DNA of 64,000 bases, taken from positions 12,764,290 through 12,828,289 of the forward strand of contig OY744609.1 of assembly GCA_963556255.1 (NCBI GenBank). Reading direction: 5' to 3'. Source of the stretch: Allolobophora icterica. Taxonomy: Eukaryota > Annelida > Clitellata > Crassiclitellata > Lumbricidae. The stretch's first letter is position 1, and each line of letters begins with the position of its first letter. A model generated the notes under the pieces. The model ran no database searches, was not told where the DNA came from, and saw only the letters and a list, made by a program, of their open reading frames with translations. Positions 1 to 42,947 of the stretch are shown here, piece after piece. Made by a program: the position numbers and the translations under genes.

Positions 1-185
1 TGTCCGTTGAGAGCATTTGCCCTCATTTGACATTACCATCCCCAACCCCATCTGCGGACGTCCGCACTCAAACGGAGTACTGAGGGCTAGATTAGGTTGT
101 TGACCCTGCGGGGCTTACTGTGCTACGGGGTGGGTACTCTGGACCAACTTGCGTAGATAGGGCAGCGGCTTAGTACTTAGCTATC

Positions 186-263
186 CTCGAGAGGCAGTCA
201 TAAGTATTAGCAACTTCAGTTTTCTCAGCCTCGGCACATGGCTAGCCATCTCTCATGCCACCT
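186..263 (-). repeat. SINE fragment (family A)
   Basis: The stretch shares GAGGCAGYCAT, TAGCAACTT and CTCAGCCTCGGCACATG with the fuller copies at 3134-3390 and 10204-10475. Only the 3' body is left. Confidence 0.5.
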
Positions 264-392
264 GATCCTCCCGCGACATCGCACGGTTAATGCACTCGTT
301 TTATAGACGCGTTCGCTAGGGGGCGCAGTTCTGCAGAAATTTCGAAAAATCTTTCTGCCCTGAAACAGACTTCAATTCTCCAACACCTGGCA

Positions 393-500
393 TGGGCGGC
401 GATCATGGGGGGGTCGAGGGGACATGACCCCCCACCTTTAAGAGTGGGGGAGACGCCATACATTAGTCCCCAAATTTTGAAGAAACACCAAAAAAGGCAA
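393..500. repeat. Dispersed repeat, GGCGGCGATC terminus
   Basis: It starts with GGGCGGCGATCATGGGGGG and includes GAAGAAACACCAAAAAAGGC. Both words recur inverted at 40,150-40,245 (GGTGTTTCTTC and GGGATCGCCGCC). The GC-rich end resembles hAT-type termini, but no target duplication was identified. Confidence 0.45.
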
Positions 501-1433
501 GAAATGTAATTGCGCGCGTGAGGGTTTTCGCTGCCTTTTTGTCCATTTGAGGTAAAAACTCTATTTTTGAGACGAAGTGTTCCCCGAAAATTTTCAGAAA
601 GCAAGAAAAAATTCGTAAAAAAAGACGACATTTTCAGGGGACGAATTTGCCAAAAAAAGTAATCAATTTTCTAGACGAATTCCTAAAAAAAGGTAATGGC
701 ATTATTGTTGGGAGACCCGAAAAAGGATGTGGAAAGAGGTGAATGACTATAAAAAGGTCATCAACTTTTTCAGGAGATGAATTCGTAGAAAAGTCATGAA
801 GTTTTTTTGTAGAGATATTGTAGAGATGAATTCCTAAACAAGTAAAAAAAATTGTTGGGACATGATTTTGTTTAAAAAAAGGTCATCGACCACGACCAGA
901 CCACGGCCGACTTTGTCCCCCACCCTCCACCTCTCAGACAAGATCGCCGCCACTAACACCTGGACTGACCGTCCAACACGCTATCAGACCATCGTAAGAC
1001 TAGACCATAGTGGAGCACCTCTGGAATTTTTTAATGCTGCTCAAATGCTACGGCTCGGTGGCAGCGTCATCGTGTCACCTGTCGTCGCTCCACCCTAGGC
1101 TATAGGCTATATACGCAACTTGGTCCAAAGACTCTGAACACCCATGCCATCTATCGACGGGAATCCGTTGGTTGGCTCCACGTGAGTGCGTGGGCCAGCC
1201 AACAGTGACTCTTCCAGTCAACTGTGCATTGTTTTTCTAACTGGTATAATGACATGCAAAGGTCCACTCAGCCTATCATTCGCGAGATGGCGCGTTGTGA
1301 AAATGAGATGTAGGACGTGATGGGCGCCTTGCAAGGCTGCCGTATACAGTTAAAATTCGACTCTTGTGATCATCCGTTCATACTGATTTGTAATCATACT
1401 GCGTAATTGTCAGTTTGAAAATATGAAACGAAG

Positions 1434-1583
<150 letters not shown>

Positions 1584-1942
1584 GCAACACCATCACAGGC
1601 TAGAGCTAAGAGCAACTCTGAAACTCTAAGCTCAGGGCACCCGCTTATTCACGAGCGCTGCGTCAAATCATAGGGGTTGCCCTTCTTCAGAGATACCCTT
1701 TGAAGAACTATTTTGGCTTGCCGGGAGACCAGATAGATGCAGAGAAAGCTAGCGGTGCTTATGTTGAGGGATATGGAAGCGCAGCGAATTGGATGTATCA
1801 GCGCGAGATTTCTTGAAGAGGTGGGACTTAGGAATGGCAGATACAGGCAGTGCCGAATTTGTGCATAAGCCTAGGGCCTTACAATCCGCAGAGGCCTTAA
1901 AAATTCAGAATTTTTTGCGAGGAATTTTTTTAAATTTTTGTG

Positions 1943-1944
<2 letters not shown>

Positions 1945-1985
<41 letters not shown>
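1945..1985. repeat. (TA)n microsatellite
   Basis: Uninterrupted TA dinucleotides of about 40 bp, followed by degenerate ATAT sequence. Confidence 0.95.
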
Positions 1986-1987
<2 letters not shown>

Positions 1988-2329
1988 TATATGTACATAT
2001 ATGTATTATGCAGAATCTTTTAAATGACTTGTGTAGCAAATTCCATCTCGCCTGATAAATGCATTCATACAAAATAATTTGAATTTTTCACTTTAAATGC
2101 CTTGCTATTAAATTATTAAAAGGCATAATTATATGTTTTCAAGTTTTGTGAGACCTTCTGGTGTAATTTTTTAAAAGGGGCCTCCAAGCTAATATAACTT
2201 AGTATAGGGCCTCACGTAGTCTAAATCCAGCACTGGATACAGAGGCTCTAGAAAGACGATGGTGGGTGAACGACATGGGGGGTGTAGGGACACGGAATTT
2301 GGGTGGTAGGACAGAAACAGCGTAGCGAC

Positions 2330-2538
2330 CTCCAAACCATAGGCGTAATTTGTGGGGGGTACGAGGGGTACCCGTACCCCCACTTTTTTGGACTGGGGTA
2401 CCGTACCCCCACTTTTTGAACAATGCCAATCAATATTTTATTACTGTGCCTTCCCAGAGATAGCAGTCTCAGCCTTGCTTTGTGTAAGAAATTGGTAACC
2501 CCCACTTTTTAGACCAAAGTTACGCTCCTGCTCCAAAC
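2330..2538. mobile_element. 193-bp hAT-type MITE with 8-bp target duplication
   Basis: CTCCAAAC occurs directly before (2330-2337) and after (2531-2538) a 193-bp segment. The segment starts CATAGGCGTAATTTG and ends CAAAGTTACGCTCCTG, which are imperfect inverted repeats. An 8-bp duplication with CA-starting short inverted repeats is the hAT superfamily pattern. No transposase is encoded, so it is non-autonomous. Confidence 0.72.
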
Positions 2539-2539
2539 A

Positions 2540-3130
2540 ATTCTTCTGGAACTGAAACTCCATTTGTCTAATATAGGAAAACAACTGAGTGATTAGTAAC
2601 ATTACACTGTTGTGTAATCAATTGTAACAAACGTAACATTACGCACACTAAATTATTACACACAGATTTTGTAAGCTGTATAAAATTAAACCGTGGTTCA
2701 TGTTATAAAACAATATCGTTTGTCACATAAAACTACTCAACGTCACGTGCACTATGATTATGTTAAGATATGTAACATTTAACTTCACATAGATTACAAG
2801 CAACATAGTAACACCAGGAAACATCACAAGTCTGCAGTAAGCTCTCAATTACGAAATGATCACAATTAAAAAATGTCATAAAAATTATGGTAATTCAATT
2901 ACGACAAAGCCAAACGTCACAATAATAATTACGTCACGATTACGTAATTACGTATTCAATAAATGTCACATATTAAGTTATGACTCGTTGAGGTTAGATG
3001 GTTTGTGATCCTCACTTCTGGCCCTGACGATAACATTTCTGGTGCCTAGTTTTTCCTTTGGGGCTCGTTAAAAGACGAGATATACAAAGCAAATCAGCAG
3101 TTCATAGATACAAGAATAGTCACCCACTGA
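2540..3130. other. A/T-rich intergenic stretch, no gene seen
   Basis: Enriched in TTACGTAA-like and GTAACATT words; no open reading frame or recognisable element. Confidence 0.5.
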
Positions 3131-3133
3131 ACT

Positions 3134-3390
3134 AGGCCGAGAGGCAGCCATGGGTATGAAGTGTTAGCAACTTAATTTTCTTAGCCTCGGCACATGAGGG
3201 CTGGTAGCCAGTCCTCTCTTTTGCTGTCATATTTGACAGTGTACACCGTTTATTCTAGCCGAGTTGGCTAGTAGGCTCAGGTGGAGTAGAAACCTCAAAT
3301 AAATTAATCCTCTGGAGAGGATTTCAACTCCAACCTCTCAGTCGACAGTCCTGCACGCTAACCCCTAGACTAGACTAATTGCTGGCCTAT
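3134..3390 (-). mobile_element. tRNA-derived SINE, family A
   Basis: On the minus strand, a tRNA-like head with A-box-like TCTAGGGGTTAGCGTG and B-box-like GGAGTTGAAATCC is followed by a body shared with 10204-10475 and 28375-28665. The body includes CCAACTCGGCTAGAATAAACG and CATGTGCCGAGGCTAAG-type words. Confidence 0.72.
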
Positions 3391-3786
3391 CCCTAGCTGT
3401 GTGATACTCCCACTGAATAGTGTAGGCCATCTATTCAAATCATAGCCCAGTTTGCTAATAGAAAAGAATTTTTAATTCTTTCCTGGTCGCCATTTCAATG
3501 GGTTGCCAGTGTACAAGCTAACCATAAGACTTGTTCCCCACTTGAATAACAGCCACAGTAATCTCTGACTGCATGTATCTTGTTATTCACAAAGTGTCTT
3601 TAGCAAAATCCACAAGCCCGGGCACCCACAGAAATTTGTGCAGGAAGGGAAAACCTGACAAATAGGCCACGTTCTTTTTCTGCCCTGACTTGGAAAATAT
3701 TGTTCAGATATGAATTCCAGAAGGAGGCAAGAAGCACCCCATCTTGTTCTACTGTTCAGTCACCCACGCAATCAAGAATAAGGCTT

Positions 3787-3792
3787 TTTATT
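3787..3792 (-). promoter_or_regulatory. Polyadenylation signal AATAAA
   Basis: AATAAA on the minus strand, 133 nt downstream of the stop codon of the receptor-like gene; position and strand are right for its 3' end. Confidence 0.55.
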
Positions 3793-3924
3793 GCCAGACA
3801 ATTTATGATGGAGTATTATAGCTACAGTAGTGTCTATCGGTACTGGTTACTGATTGAAGTACAAAGTACTGAGTACAAAGCTTTGGACAATTTTCAGCTT
3901 CATGTTAAATTAGAGCAGGAAAGA

Positions 3925-35594
<31,670 letters not shown>

Positions 35595-35690
35595 CGTAGC
35601 AACTCTATCACCTACCGCTATAAGCTCGTACGCTGCCTCCTAACATTATTCTCTGCCGAAGATTCCAACAGGTTGTTGCTGGTCCAGGGC

Positions 35691-35732
35691 TATTTAAATA
35701 TGTCAACTCCGCCTATATTTTATACAGCCAAT
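35691..35732 (-). promoter_or_regulatory. Candidate core promoter of the receptor-like gene
   Basis: Upstream of the exon 1 ATG (35594), reading the minus strand, are an inverted CCAAT box (ATTGG, 35732-35728), TATAAAATATA (35724-35714) and TATTTAAATA (35700-35691). These lie about 100-135 nt before the start codon. TATA-like strings are common in A/T-rich DNA, so this is a candidate only. Confidence 0.4.
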
Positions 35733-36728
35733 AGAATTGAGACATGCTTGTGCAGGGCAACAACCTCTGATACGTCCAGGTTACTGCCCAGGTGTCGTTG
35801 CTACAATAAATAGGTCAGCTCCGCCTTCCTCCATCTGTTGCCTGGATGCTGAAACAATAACAGTCGTAATAAATGTAGGCCTAAACATCGTTAATATAGC
35901 GAGCGCATAGCCTCGACCCTGTTCATTTTTCACAAATTGAGGGAGCGAATATTCTTCGCCATATTACAAGAGAAAAATTCTGTCTTGCCAAGCAAGCTAA
36001 ACTGTTACGTGGTTATAGCCTATAGTTTCTTGTTCAACGTCTTTCGCATTGCTTCCTATCAAATATCAATCGAGGAATACGATGCATGGTGCCATGATTG
36101 ACTGTTTAAATAGGTGCCACGCCATTTAAGGTCCTTGTACGAAGCGTTTCGTGATCCAACGACAGTAACATTTTTTACATTATTTAAAAGGCCACTTACT
36201 TACTTACTTACTTACTTACTTAGCCCGAAATTCAAATCTCTGAACTGCCATCGAGAGGGGAATCGGCTTACACAAGCGCAAAAAGTGCGGGGGACGTGTA
36301 TAGGCCTACGTAGGCCTATACGCTGTAACAGGTTTAGTATGCACAAGCCTGTAAGCGCTTAGAAACTGTAGTAGGCTATTCACACGTTGTTAATAAATAT
36401 GTGATCTCATTAATAAACTTGACATTCTAAGCTGCGATAAAAAAAATGGTCTAATCGTTTCAATGTGAATTTTCGATACCTGCTGATTTGAAACGTTCTC
36501 TGTCTCAACAAGAGGTTTTTTTAACCTAGGCCTATTTTAGCTCATCTTATACTTAATTTAAAAGTAAAAGCAAGGTTAAAGTGGCTTCACCAGATAAATT
36601 TGACTAAATGCTTCAGGGTCACCAAATACGTCATTCGTCTGCTTATAGGCCTGCAGGCAATCCGCTCCACCAGACCATCCTCTAATGAGTCTTATCTCAG
36701 TCTCTCTCGACCCCCGGTCACTGCATAG

Positions 36729-39300
36729 GCCAAGAGCATTAGGTTTAAGGTGGAAATTTTTCATAACAAGCTGAATTTTTCAGGATAGGTCTAGGAATAT
36801 GAGTAGAATAACATACTAAAAGTCCCCAACAATCCCCTTGGAGCTCTTTCCAAAATCCAAGATGGCGTCCAAAATGGCCGTCATTAGATCATAATGTGCT
36901 GAAAGCTGAAAGTAGCTCCTCATAACAATCTGAATGTCTCAGGATAGGTAAAGGAATATGGGTAGAATAACATACTAAAAGTCCCCGACAATCCCTCTGG
37001 AACTCTTTCAGAAATCCAAGATGGCGTCCAAAATGGCCGTCATTAGATCATAATGTGCCAAAAGCTGAAAATAGCTCATAACTAGCTGGAATTTTCAGGA
37101 TAGGTCTAGGAGCATGAGTGGAATAACATACAATAGGTCCTTGACAATTTCCTGATTCCCTGGAGCTCTTTCCGAAATCCAAGATGGCGTCAAAAATGGC
37201 GGTCATTAGATCATTATATGCCAAAAGCTGAAAATAGCTCGTTACAAGCTGAATTTTTCAGGATAGGTCTAGGAGCATGAGTGGAATAACATACTAAAGG
37301 TCCCTGAAAATTCCCTGGAGCTCTTTCCGAAATCCAAGATGGCGTCCAAAATGGCCGTCATTAGATCATAATATGCCAAAAGCTGAAAATAGCTCGTTAC
37401 AAGCTGAATTTTTCAGGATAGGTCTAGGAGCATGAGTGGAATAACATACTAAAGGTCCATGAAAATTCCCTGGAGTTCTTTCCGAAATCCAAGATGGCGC
37501 CCAAAATGGCTGGCATTTTCTATTATTATTATAATTTTGAAACCCGAGAAGTTAGAATTTGCAATTGAAGTGTCTAAACACACGTTTTAAGTCACAAGGA
37601 TGCATAGTATTCACACCTCAAAGTAGCCAGAACAAAGATGGCTTATATGAATTTTATATAGCTGAAAACTTTGTTCATTTTAGTAGTTCTGTGTCACATA
37701 GGTGTTAATCTGGTCATTGTTGACATCTAATAATATCGGTGGCGTGTTGCTACAAGTGTGACGACTGTATTGACTGCACATTGAGGATATACTGCACCCA
37801 AAGCTTCCCAGTTCTGCACTGAATTCCAGCCTGGTCAAGGAGTTGTGAAATGAAGTCGCATAACTGTTTGAAACACTAATTCTCGGCTACATCAGCGCCG
37901 TTCTCGTCCTTTTTAAGAAAAGCTATAGAAAGATTCGCTAAGTGATCTTTGTCTATGCTATCCAAGGTGCCACGTGTGCCCAACAATGCCCAAATGAGGA
38001 CAGAATGTGAGCACTAAGAGCACGAGAAAAGGCATTGCCAGATAGTATGTGTATGACGGATCCGTTGGCAAATACCATCTCCCAAAGTACGGTATACCGC
38101 TAAGTGGCCCTTATACAGCGCTTAATGGAGCGTGCTTCTGAGTAGATAACCCTGAAGAGGCGCTATATAAATTCTCCATATGAATGAACGAACAGGAGAC
38201 AGGAAGCTACACCTCTGGAGTGTGAGGCAAATGATTCCACTTTTCCATGCTGCAGGACATCTTCAGTATGCCAAATCTGCCAGGTTGCACTTGCAACAGA
38301 TGGAAGCCTTAGAGCAAGCTATGCTTTTGGCACATAATGATGTAATGACGGCCATTTTGGACGCCATCTTTGATTTTGGAAAGAGCTTCAGAGGGATTGT
38401 CAGGGATTTTTAGTAAGTTATTCCACTCATGCTCCTAGACCTATGCTGGAAAATTAAGCTTGTTATGAGCTATTTTCAGCTTTTAGCACATTATGATCTA
38501 ATGACGGCCATCTTGGACGCCATCTTGGATTTTGGAAAGAGCTTCAGAGGGATTGTCAGGGATTTTTAGCATGTTATTCCACTCATGCTCCTAGACCTAT
38601 CCTGGAAAATTCAGCTTGTTGTGAGCTATTTTCAGCTTTTAGCACATTATGATCTAATGACGGCCATTTTGGACGCCATCTTGGATTTTGGAAAGAGCTC
38701 CAGAGGGATTAGCGGGGACTTTTAGTATGTTATTCTACCCATATTCTTTTACCTATCCTGAGACATTCAGATTGTTATGAGGAGATACTTTCAGCTTTTA
38801 GCACATTATGATCTAATGACGGCCATTTTGGACGCCATCTTGGATTTTGGAAAGAGCTCCAGAGGGATTAGCGGGGACTTTTAGTATGTTATTCTACCCA
38901 TATTCTTTTACCTATCCTGAGACATTCAGATTGTTATGAGGAGATACTTTCAGCTTTTAGCACATTATGATCTAATGACGGCCATTTTGGACGCCATCTT
39001 GGATTTTGGAAAGAGCTCCAGAGGGATTAGCGGGGACTTTTAGTATGTTATTCTACCCATATTCTTTTACCTATCCTGAGACATTCAGATTGTTATGAGG
39101 AGATACTTTCAGCTTTTAGCACATTATGATCTAATGACGGCCATTTTGGACGCCATTTTGGATTTTGGAAAGAGCTCCAGGGGGATTGTCGGGGACTTTT
39201 AGTATGTTATTCTACTCATATTCCTAGACCTCTCCTGAAAAATTCAGCTTGTTATGAGAAATTTCCACCTTTCATCACATTTTGATCTAATGCTCTTGGA
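36729..39300. mobile_element. Foldback-like element with inverted arrays of ~160-bp subrepeats
   Basis: The ends are CCAAGAGCATTAG (36,729) and its reverse complement CTAATGCTCTTGG (to about 39,299). The left arm (36,745-37,530) holds about five tandem copies of a unit with CCAAGATGGCGTCCAAAATG and CAGGATAGGTCTAGGA. The right arm (38,300-39,290) holds about six copies of the same unit inverted. A unique ~0.8-kb centre separates them. Long inverted repeats built of tandem subrepeats are the defining architecture of foldback elements (Drosophila FB, sea urchin TU). No clear target duplication or protein was found. Confidence 0.78.
38090..38175 (+). repeat. GCGCTATATAAAT retroelement-like tail
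   Basis: GCGCTTAATGGAGC followed by GAGGCGCTATATAAAT, a 3'-end style seen in many invertebrate short retroelements. It sits inside the foldback element's centre; weak evidence. Confidence 0.35.
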
Positions 39301-39725
39301 CTAGCATGCCCATCTCAAGTTCTCCAACCGAGCCATATCCAACGCAGCACCACGTACGCCTCTGAAACGATATCCCCACTGAATTCCGCAGATTCTCTGT
39401 TCATCCATCATCATTGCAACCTATAGGCCTACTCCATCCTCCTCCTCGTCTATCTATCACCCCCGAGCTTTCCACTCAAAACTGAAGTCCCGCCTTCTCA
39501 AGTAGGCCTACTCCTTCTCTGACTCATCTATCCTCCGCTTTCCAATTCTTCTCGCCCCAAACGACACCAGCTTTAACACCTGCTTTGCTTCCTCTCTTGA
39601 TCTGGTTCCCAGGAAACCGGATTCGAATCTCCTTTGGACTACTCTCTGAAAAACCTCTCTGATTTGACGTAGCGCTCGTAAATAGGCGCTTTGGAAGTTT
39701 GGAGATTACGACTACGATTATGATT
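39300..39725. other. Non-coding stretch, no gene seen
   Basis: C/T-rich sequence ending with GTAGCGCTCGTAAATAGGCGC, a retroelement-like tail. Confidence 0.4.
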
Positions 39726-40135
39726 GTCTTTAAATACTAGAATACGCAGACATGGTTACGATTGTTTTCAAACAGAAGAATATGTAGGCCTAGACATGGT
39801 TGCGATTGTCTTCAAACAGAAGAATAGGGTCTATAATTATATAGGCCTAGACATGGTTACCGTGGTTACGATTGTTTTCAAACAGAAGAATACGTTGACA
39901 TAGTTAGTCTACGACTGTTTTCAAACAGAAGAATATATGTAGACGTGGTTACGATTGTTTTCAAACAGAAGAATTATATGCAGGCCTAGATATGGTTACG
40001 ATTGTTTTCAAACAGAAGAATAAGGCCTAGGCCTACGTAGACACGGTTACGATTGTTTTCAAACAGAAGAATAAGGCCTAGGCCTACGTAGACACGGTTA
40101 CTATTGTTTTCAAACAGAAGAATTTATGTAGACAA
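39726..40135 (+). repeat. ~50-bp minisatellite, about 8 copies
   Basis: The unit centres on ACATGGTTACGATTGT and TTTCAAACAGAAGAATA with variable spacers that often contain TAGGCCTA. Confidence 0.93.
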
Positions 40136-40144
40136 CACTAAGTC

Positions 40145-40245
40145 TTTTCACCTTTTTTGGTGTTTCTTCAAAATTGAGGAAGGGGGACTTGTTAAAAGTG
40201 GGGTCTTTTCCCCCTCAACCCCCTGGGATCGCCGCCTCTGGTTAT
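40145..40245 (-). repeat. Dispersed GGCGGCGATC repeat, inverted copy
   Basis: Inverted relative of 393-500: GGTGTTTCTTCAAAATT and CCCCCTGGGATCGCCGCC match that copy's reverse complement. Confidence 0.5.
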
Positions 40246-40539
40246 GACACTGCTGTTTCACAAATCCTATCCCGATTCCTCCGCGTCTGTCTACCCCCCT
40301 CGCCGTCTAAACCCTAAACACCACCCACCTTAGCCGTCTTACTGTCTTCCTGACTGACTCCCTTGGATCTTGACCTGGAACCGATTCGACCCCCCCCGCC
40401 TATCGATTTTGATTTGTCTAAGCGCCTGTGAATAAGCTGGTTCCCGCGACTTCGCTTTTTTGGGCGCTGTAGAAATCCGGAGATTACGATTACGATTACG
40501 ATTACGATAACGTTCATGGAGTGAACATATAAATGTCAT

Positions 40540-41105
40540 ATCTAAAAAGATGTCAAAAAATATTGGTATAATTTCTCGTATTCGGCACCTTCTACCGCAA
40601 TATATAGGCCTACTTGTGAACTTGTACTACCCCTTAATATACCCTTATATATCGTATTGTAATATCTCATGGGTTTCCACGTATCATACTCGCTTAACAA
40701 CTCTTAAAACTCTGCAGAAGCGAGCCATTCGAACTATAATTATGTAATTTACCCTTTAGAACTACAACTCAGCCGTTATTTCGTAGTTTGAGAATATTGC
40801 CTTTTGAATGCATAAATAAGTTGGAAGTTGAATTATTTATGTTCAGATTTCAACCGAATCTACTGCCTGTGAATTTTAAAAATTGTTTTTGTAAAAATTC
40901 TGATGTACACGATCATTACACGCGATCGCTCAACAAGTAGGCCTACCATCAACGTAGTGTCCACACTACTGTTAAGCAACATAGCATCAAAGTATGTGGC
41001 CTGATATTGTGGAAACCATTGCCTATTGAAGTTACTGGTTTACCTACTATGCATCAATTTAAACAAAAACTGAAACTCTATCTCTTGGATGCACTCACAC
41101 GACTG
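40540..41105 (+). pseudogene. LINE reverse-transcriptase C-terminal fragment
   Basis: The first frame (40,550-40,747) reads ISRIRHLLPQYIGLLVNLYY and later TRLTTLKTLQKRAIRTI, a pattern found near the C-terminus of CR1/L2/Jockey-type reverse transcriptases. It then breaks; homologous-looking pieces continue in other frames (PFECINKLEVELFMFRFQ-like at about 40,800-40,850; TGLPTMHQFKQKLKLYLL at about 41,035-41,090). It is 5'-truncated and frameshifted. Confidence 0.72.
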
Positions 41106-41249
41106 CATTATGTGTTTATTTGTACAGGCACTGTTGTTTTTTTCCATCTCTTTTTAACTAATGAAAATTGATCTGTATACCTTAGTTGGAATCCATGTGT
41201 ACTGATAGTTAAGTTCTTTAGTTAAGAGTGTGGAGAACCAGGGTTGTCT

Positions 41250-41525
41250 CCTATGGGGGGACTCTATTGAGTCCCCGGGACTCTATGGAGGGGATCTTGG
41301 TAGGTCCCCGGGACTCTGTGGAGGGGACTCTGATAGGTCCCCGGGACTCTGTGGAGGGGACTCTGATAGGTCCCCGCGACTCTGTGGAGGGGACTCTGAT
41401 AGGTCCCCGGGACTCTGTGGAGGGGACTCTGATAGGTCCCCGGGACTCTGTGGAGGGGACTCTGATAGGTCCCCGGGACTGTGTGGGGGGCGGACTGTGA
41501 TAAGTCCCCGGGACTCTATTGCATA
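41250..41525 (+). repeat. 33-bp minisatellite, about 8 copies
   Basis: The unit includes GGTCCCCGGGACTCTGTGGA and GGGGACTCTGATA. At 33 bp it stays in frame, giving repeated VEGTLIGPRDS. It has no other coding evidence and is probably non-coding. Confidence 0.93.
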
Positions 41526-41564
41526 GACCGGGGTATATATAGGGCCGAGCGAGTGAGAAGGTTT

Positions 41565-41725
41565 AGTACCCGGAGTCAGTCGCTAAGGAGTTACCGACTG
41601 ACTTGATAAGTTAGCGACTGACTTAGCGACTCAGTCGACTAAGTCGCTTGCTTATCGACTGGCTAAGTCGCTTAGACTTATCGACTGACTTAGCGACTTG
41701 CTATCGACTTCTCAGGTAATTGGAC
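41565..41725. repeat. CGACTGACTTAGCGAC short-repeat cluster
   Basis: Overlapping direct and inverted copies of GACTGACTTAGCGACT / AGTCGCTAAGTCAGTC-type words. Related words reappear at 42,750-42,790, about 1 kb away, possibly marking the edges of one element. Confidence 0.6.
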
Positions 41726-42947
41726 ATACCTGCTTACCTGAAAATATAATGTATTTTACCGACTACTGTACTGACCATGCCATCATTTCCGTGGGCATTA
41801 CATGGAACCCAAACAGGCTCTATACGGGTCCAATATGGGAATATTGACTCCACTCCATGTGGGTATGCTGACAGGGGACAGACCGATGACTGTGAAAATT
41901 AATGTTAATGTGAATTCGTGAAATTGATCGCTGGATAAATCGAATGAAGCGAGGAGGATGTATAGCAGTACCAGATTTTACGGTGAACCAGTTGGCCGAA
42001 ACTGCTGATGTGTGCCTCTTTAAGACAGTAGAAGAGAACAACAATCATGTACTCGGGCACTTATTCCCAGTGTGAGAATTGTAGAAAAAAGACTGGGGCT
42101 TGATGACTTAGACTTTGATCCATGTGACGTTGAATATTTTATTCGTATTTTACAAACTGATGTCAGCGAAATTGAAAGCAGCAGATTTCAACGTTAGCAG
42201 TTTGCATGTCAAAGTCGAATCAAAATCAATTCCTTTGTTGATAAAATTCAAACGTGCATACATTATACACCATGGAAATTTCTTCACGTTGTCAAAGATA
42301 AACAATCAAATAATGCTAAATTATCTGACCAGCTCAACTGAGGGGTTGGAAACGACCCCTGGAGCGTGCAATGAAGACTTTACTGTGGAGTCCTATATTA
42401 TAGGAAAGATTAGAGGATTGAACCCCCATACCCCGACAATTCTTAGCCTGCTTATTCCCCCTCTCTTCGAAACCATCAACACCATATTTGTAATAGAATA
42501 CATAAATTCACTTAACCAAAATAGACACCAACTATATCCCCCGTATTCTCAATAAGAACTCTTACTAATAGAGCAAACTCTTTCTCTTACAATGTACCAA
42601 GTTGTGGCATGTCAGCGTGTTTTCCTCAGAAAACGAGTATTGTATTGTATTGTATTGTAAGTGTTGCTCCTGTCCTTCTACTGATGTCTTCGTCAGATCG
42701 AAACTTGGAAACCGCGATTAAAACAACAAGCAAAATATTAAGTGAACGAAGTCGCTAGCAGTCGATAGCTTAGCGACTGGTTTCGACTTGAGGGCTTAGC
42801 GGCGGCGGCGGATGGCGGCGGCGCCGGGGACTAAGAAGGTTGCGTGTGTATATGAGAGAGAGTTGGCCACTATTTCTGTGGCGGATTGGCCACAGGGCCT
42901 GAATGCATGTTTTATTAATAATAGCTGTGTTGTTGACGCGCTTTACG
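41726..42947. other. No confident gene; possible element interior
   Basis: It contains a (TATTG)n tail at 42,638-42,660 and a GGCGG cluster near 42,800. An 80-codon frame at 42,812-43,054 overlaps the inverted repeat below and is not recognised. Confidence 0.4.
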
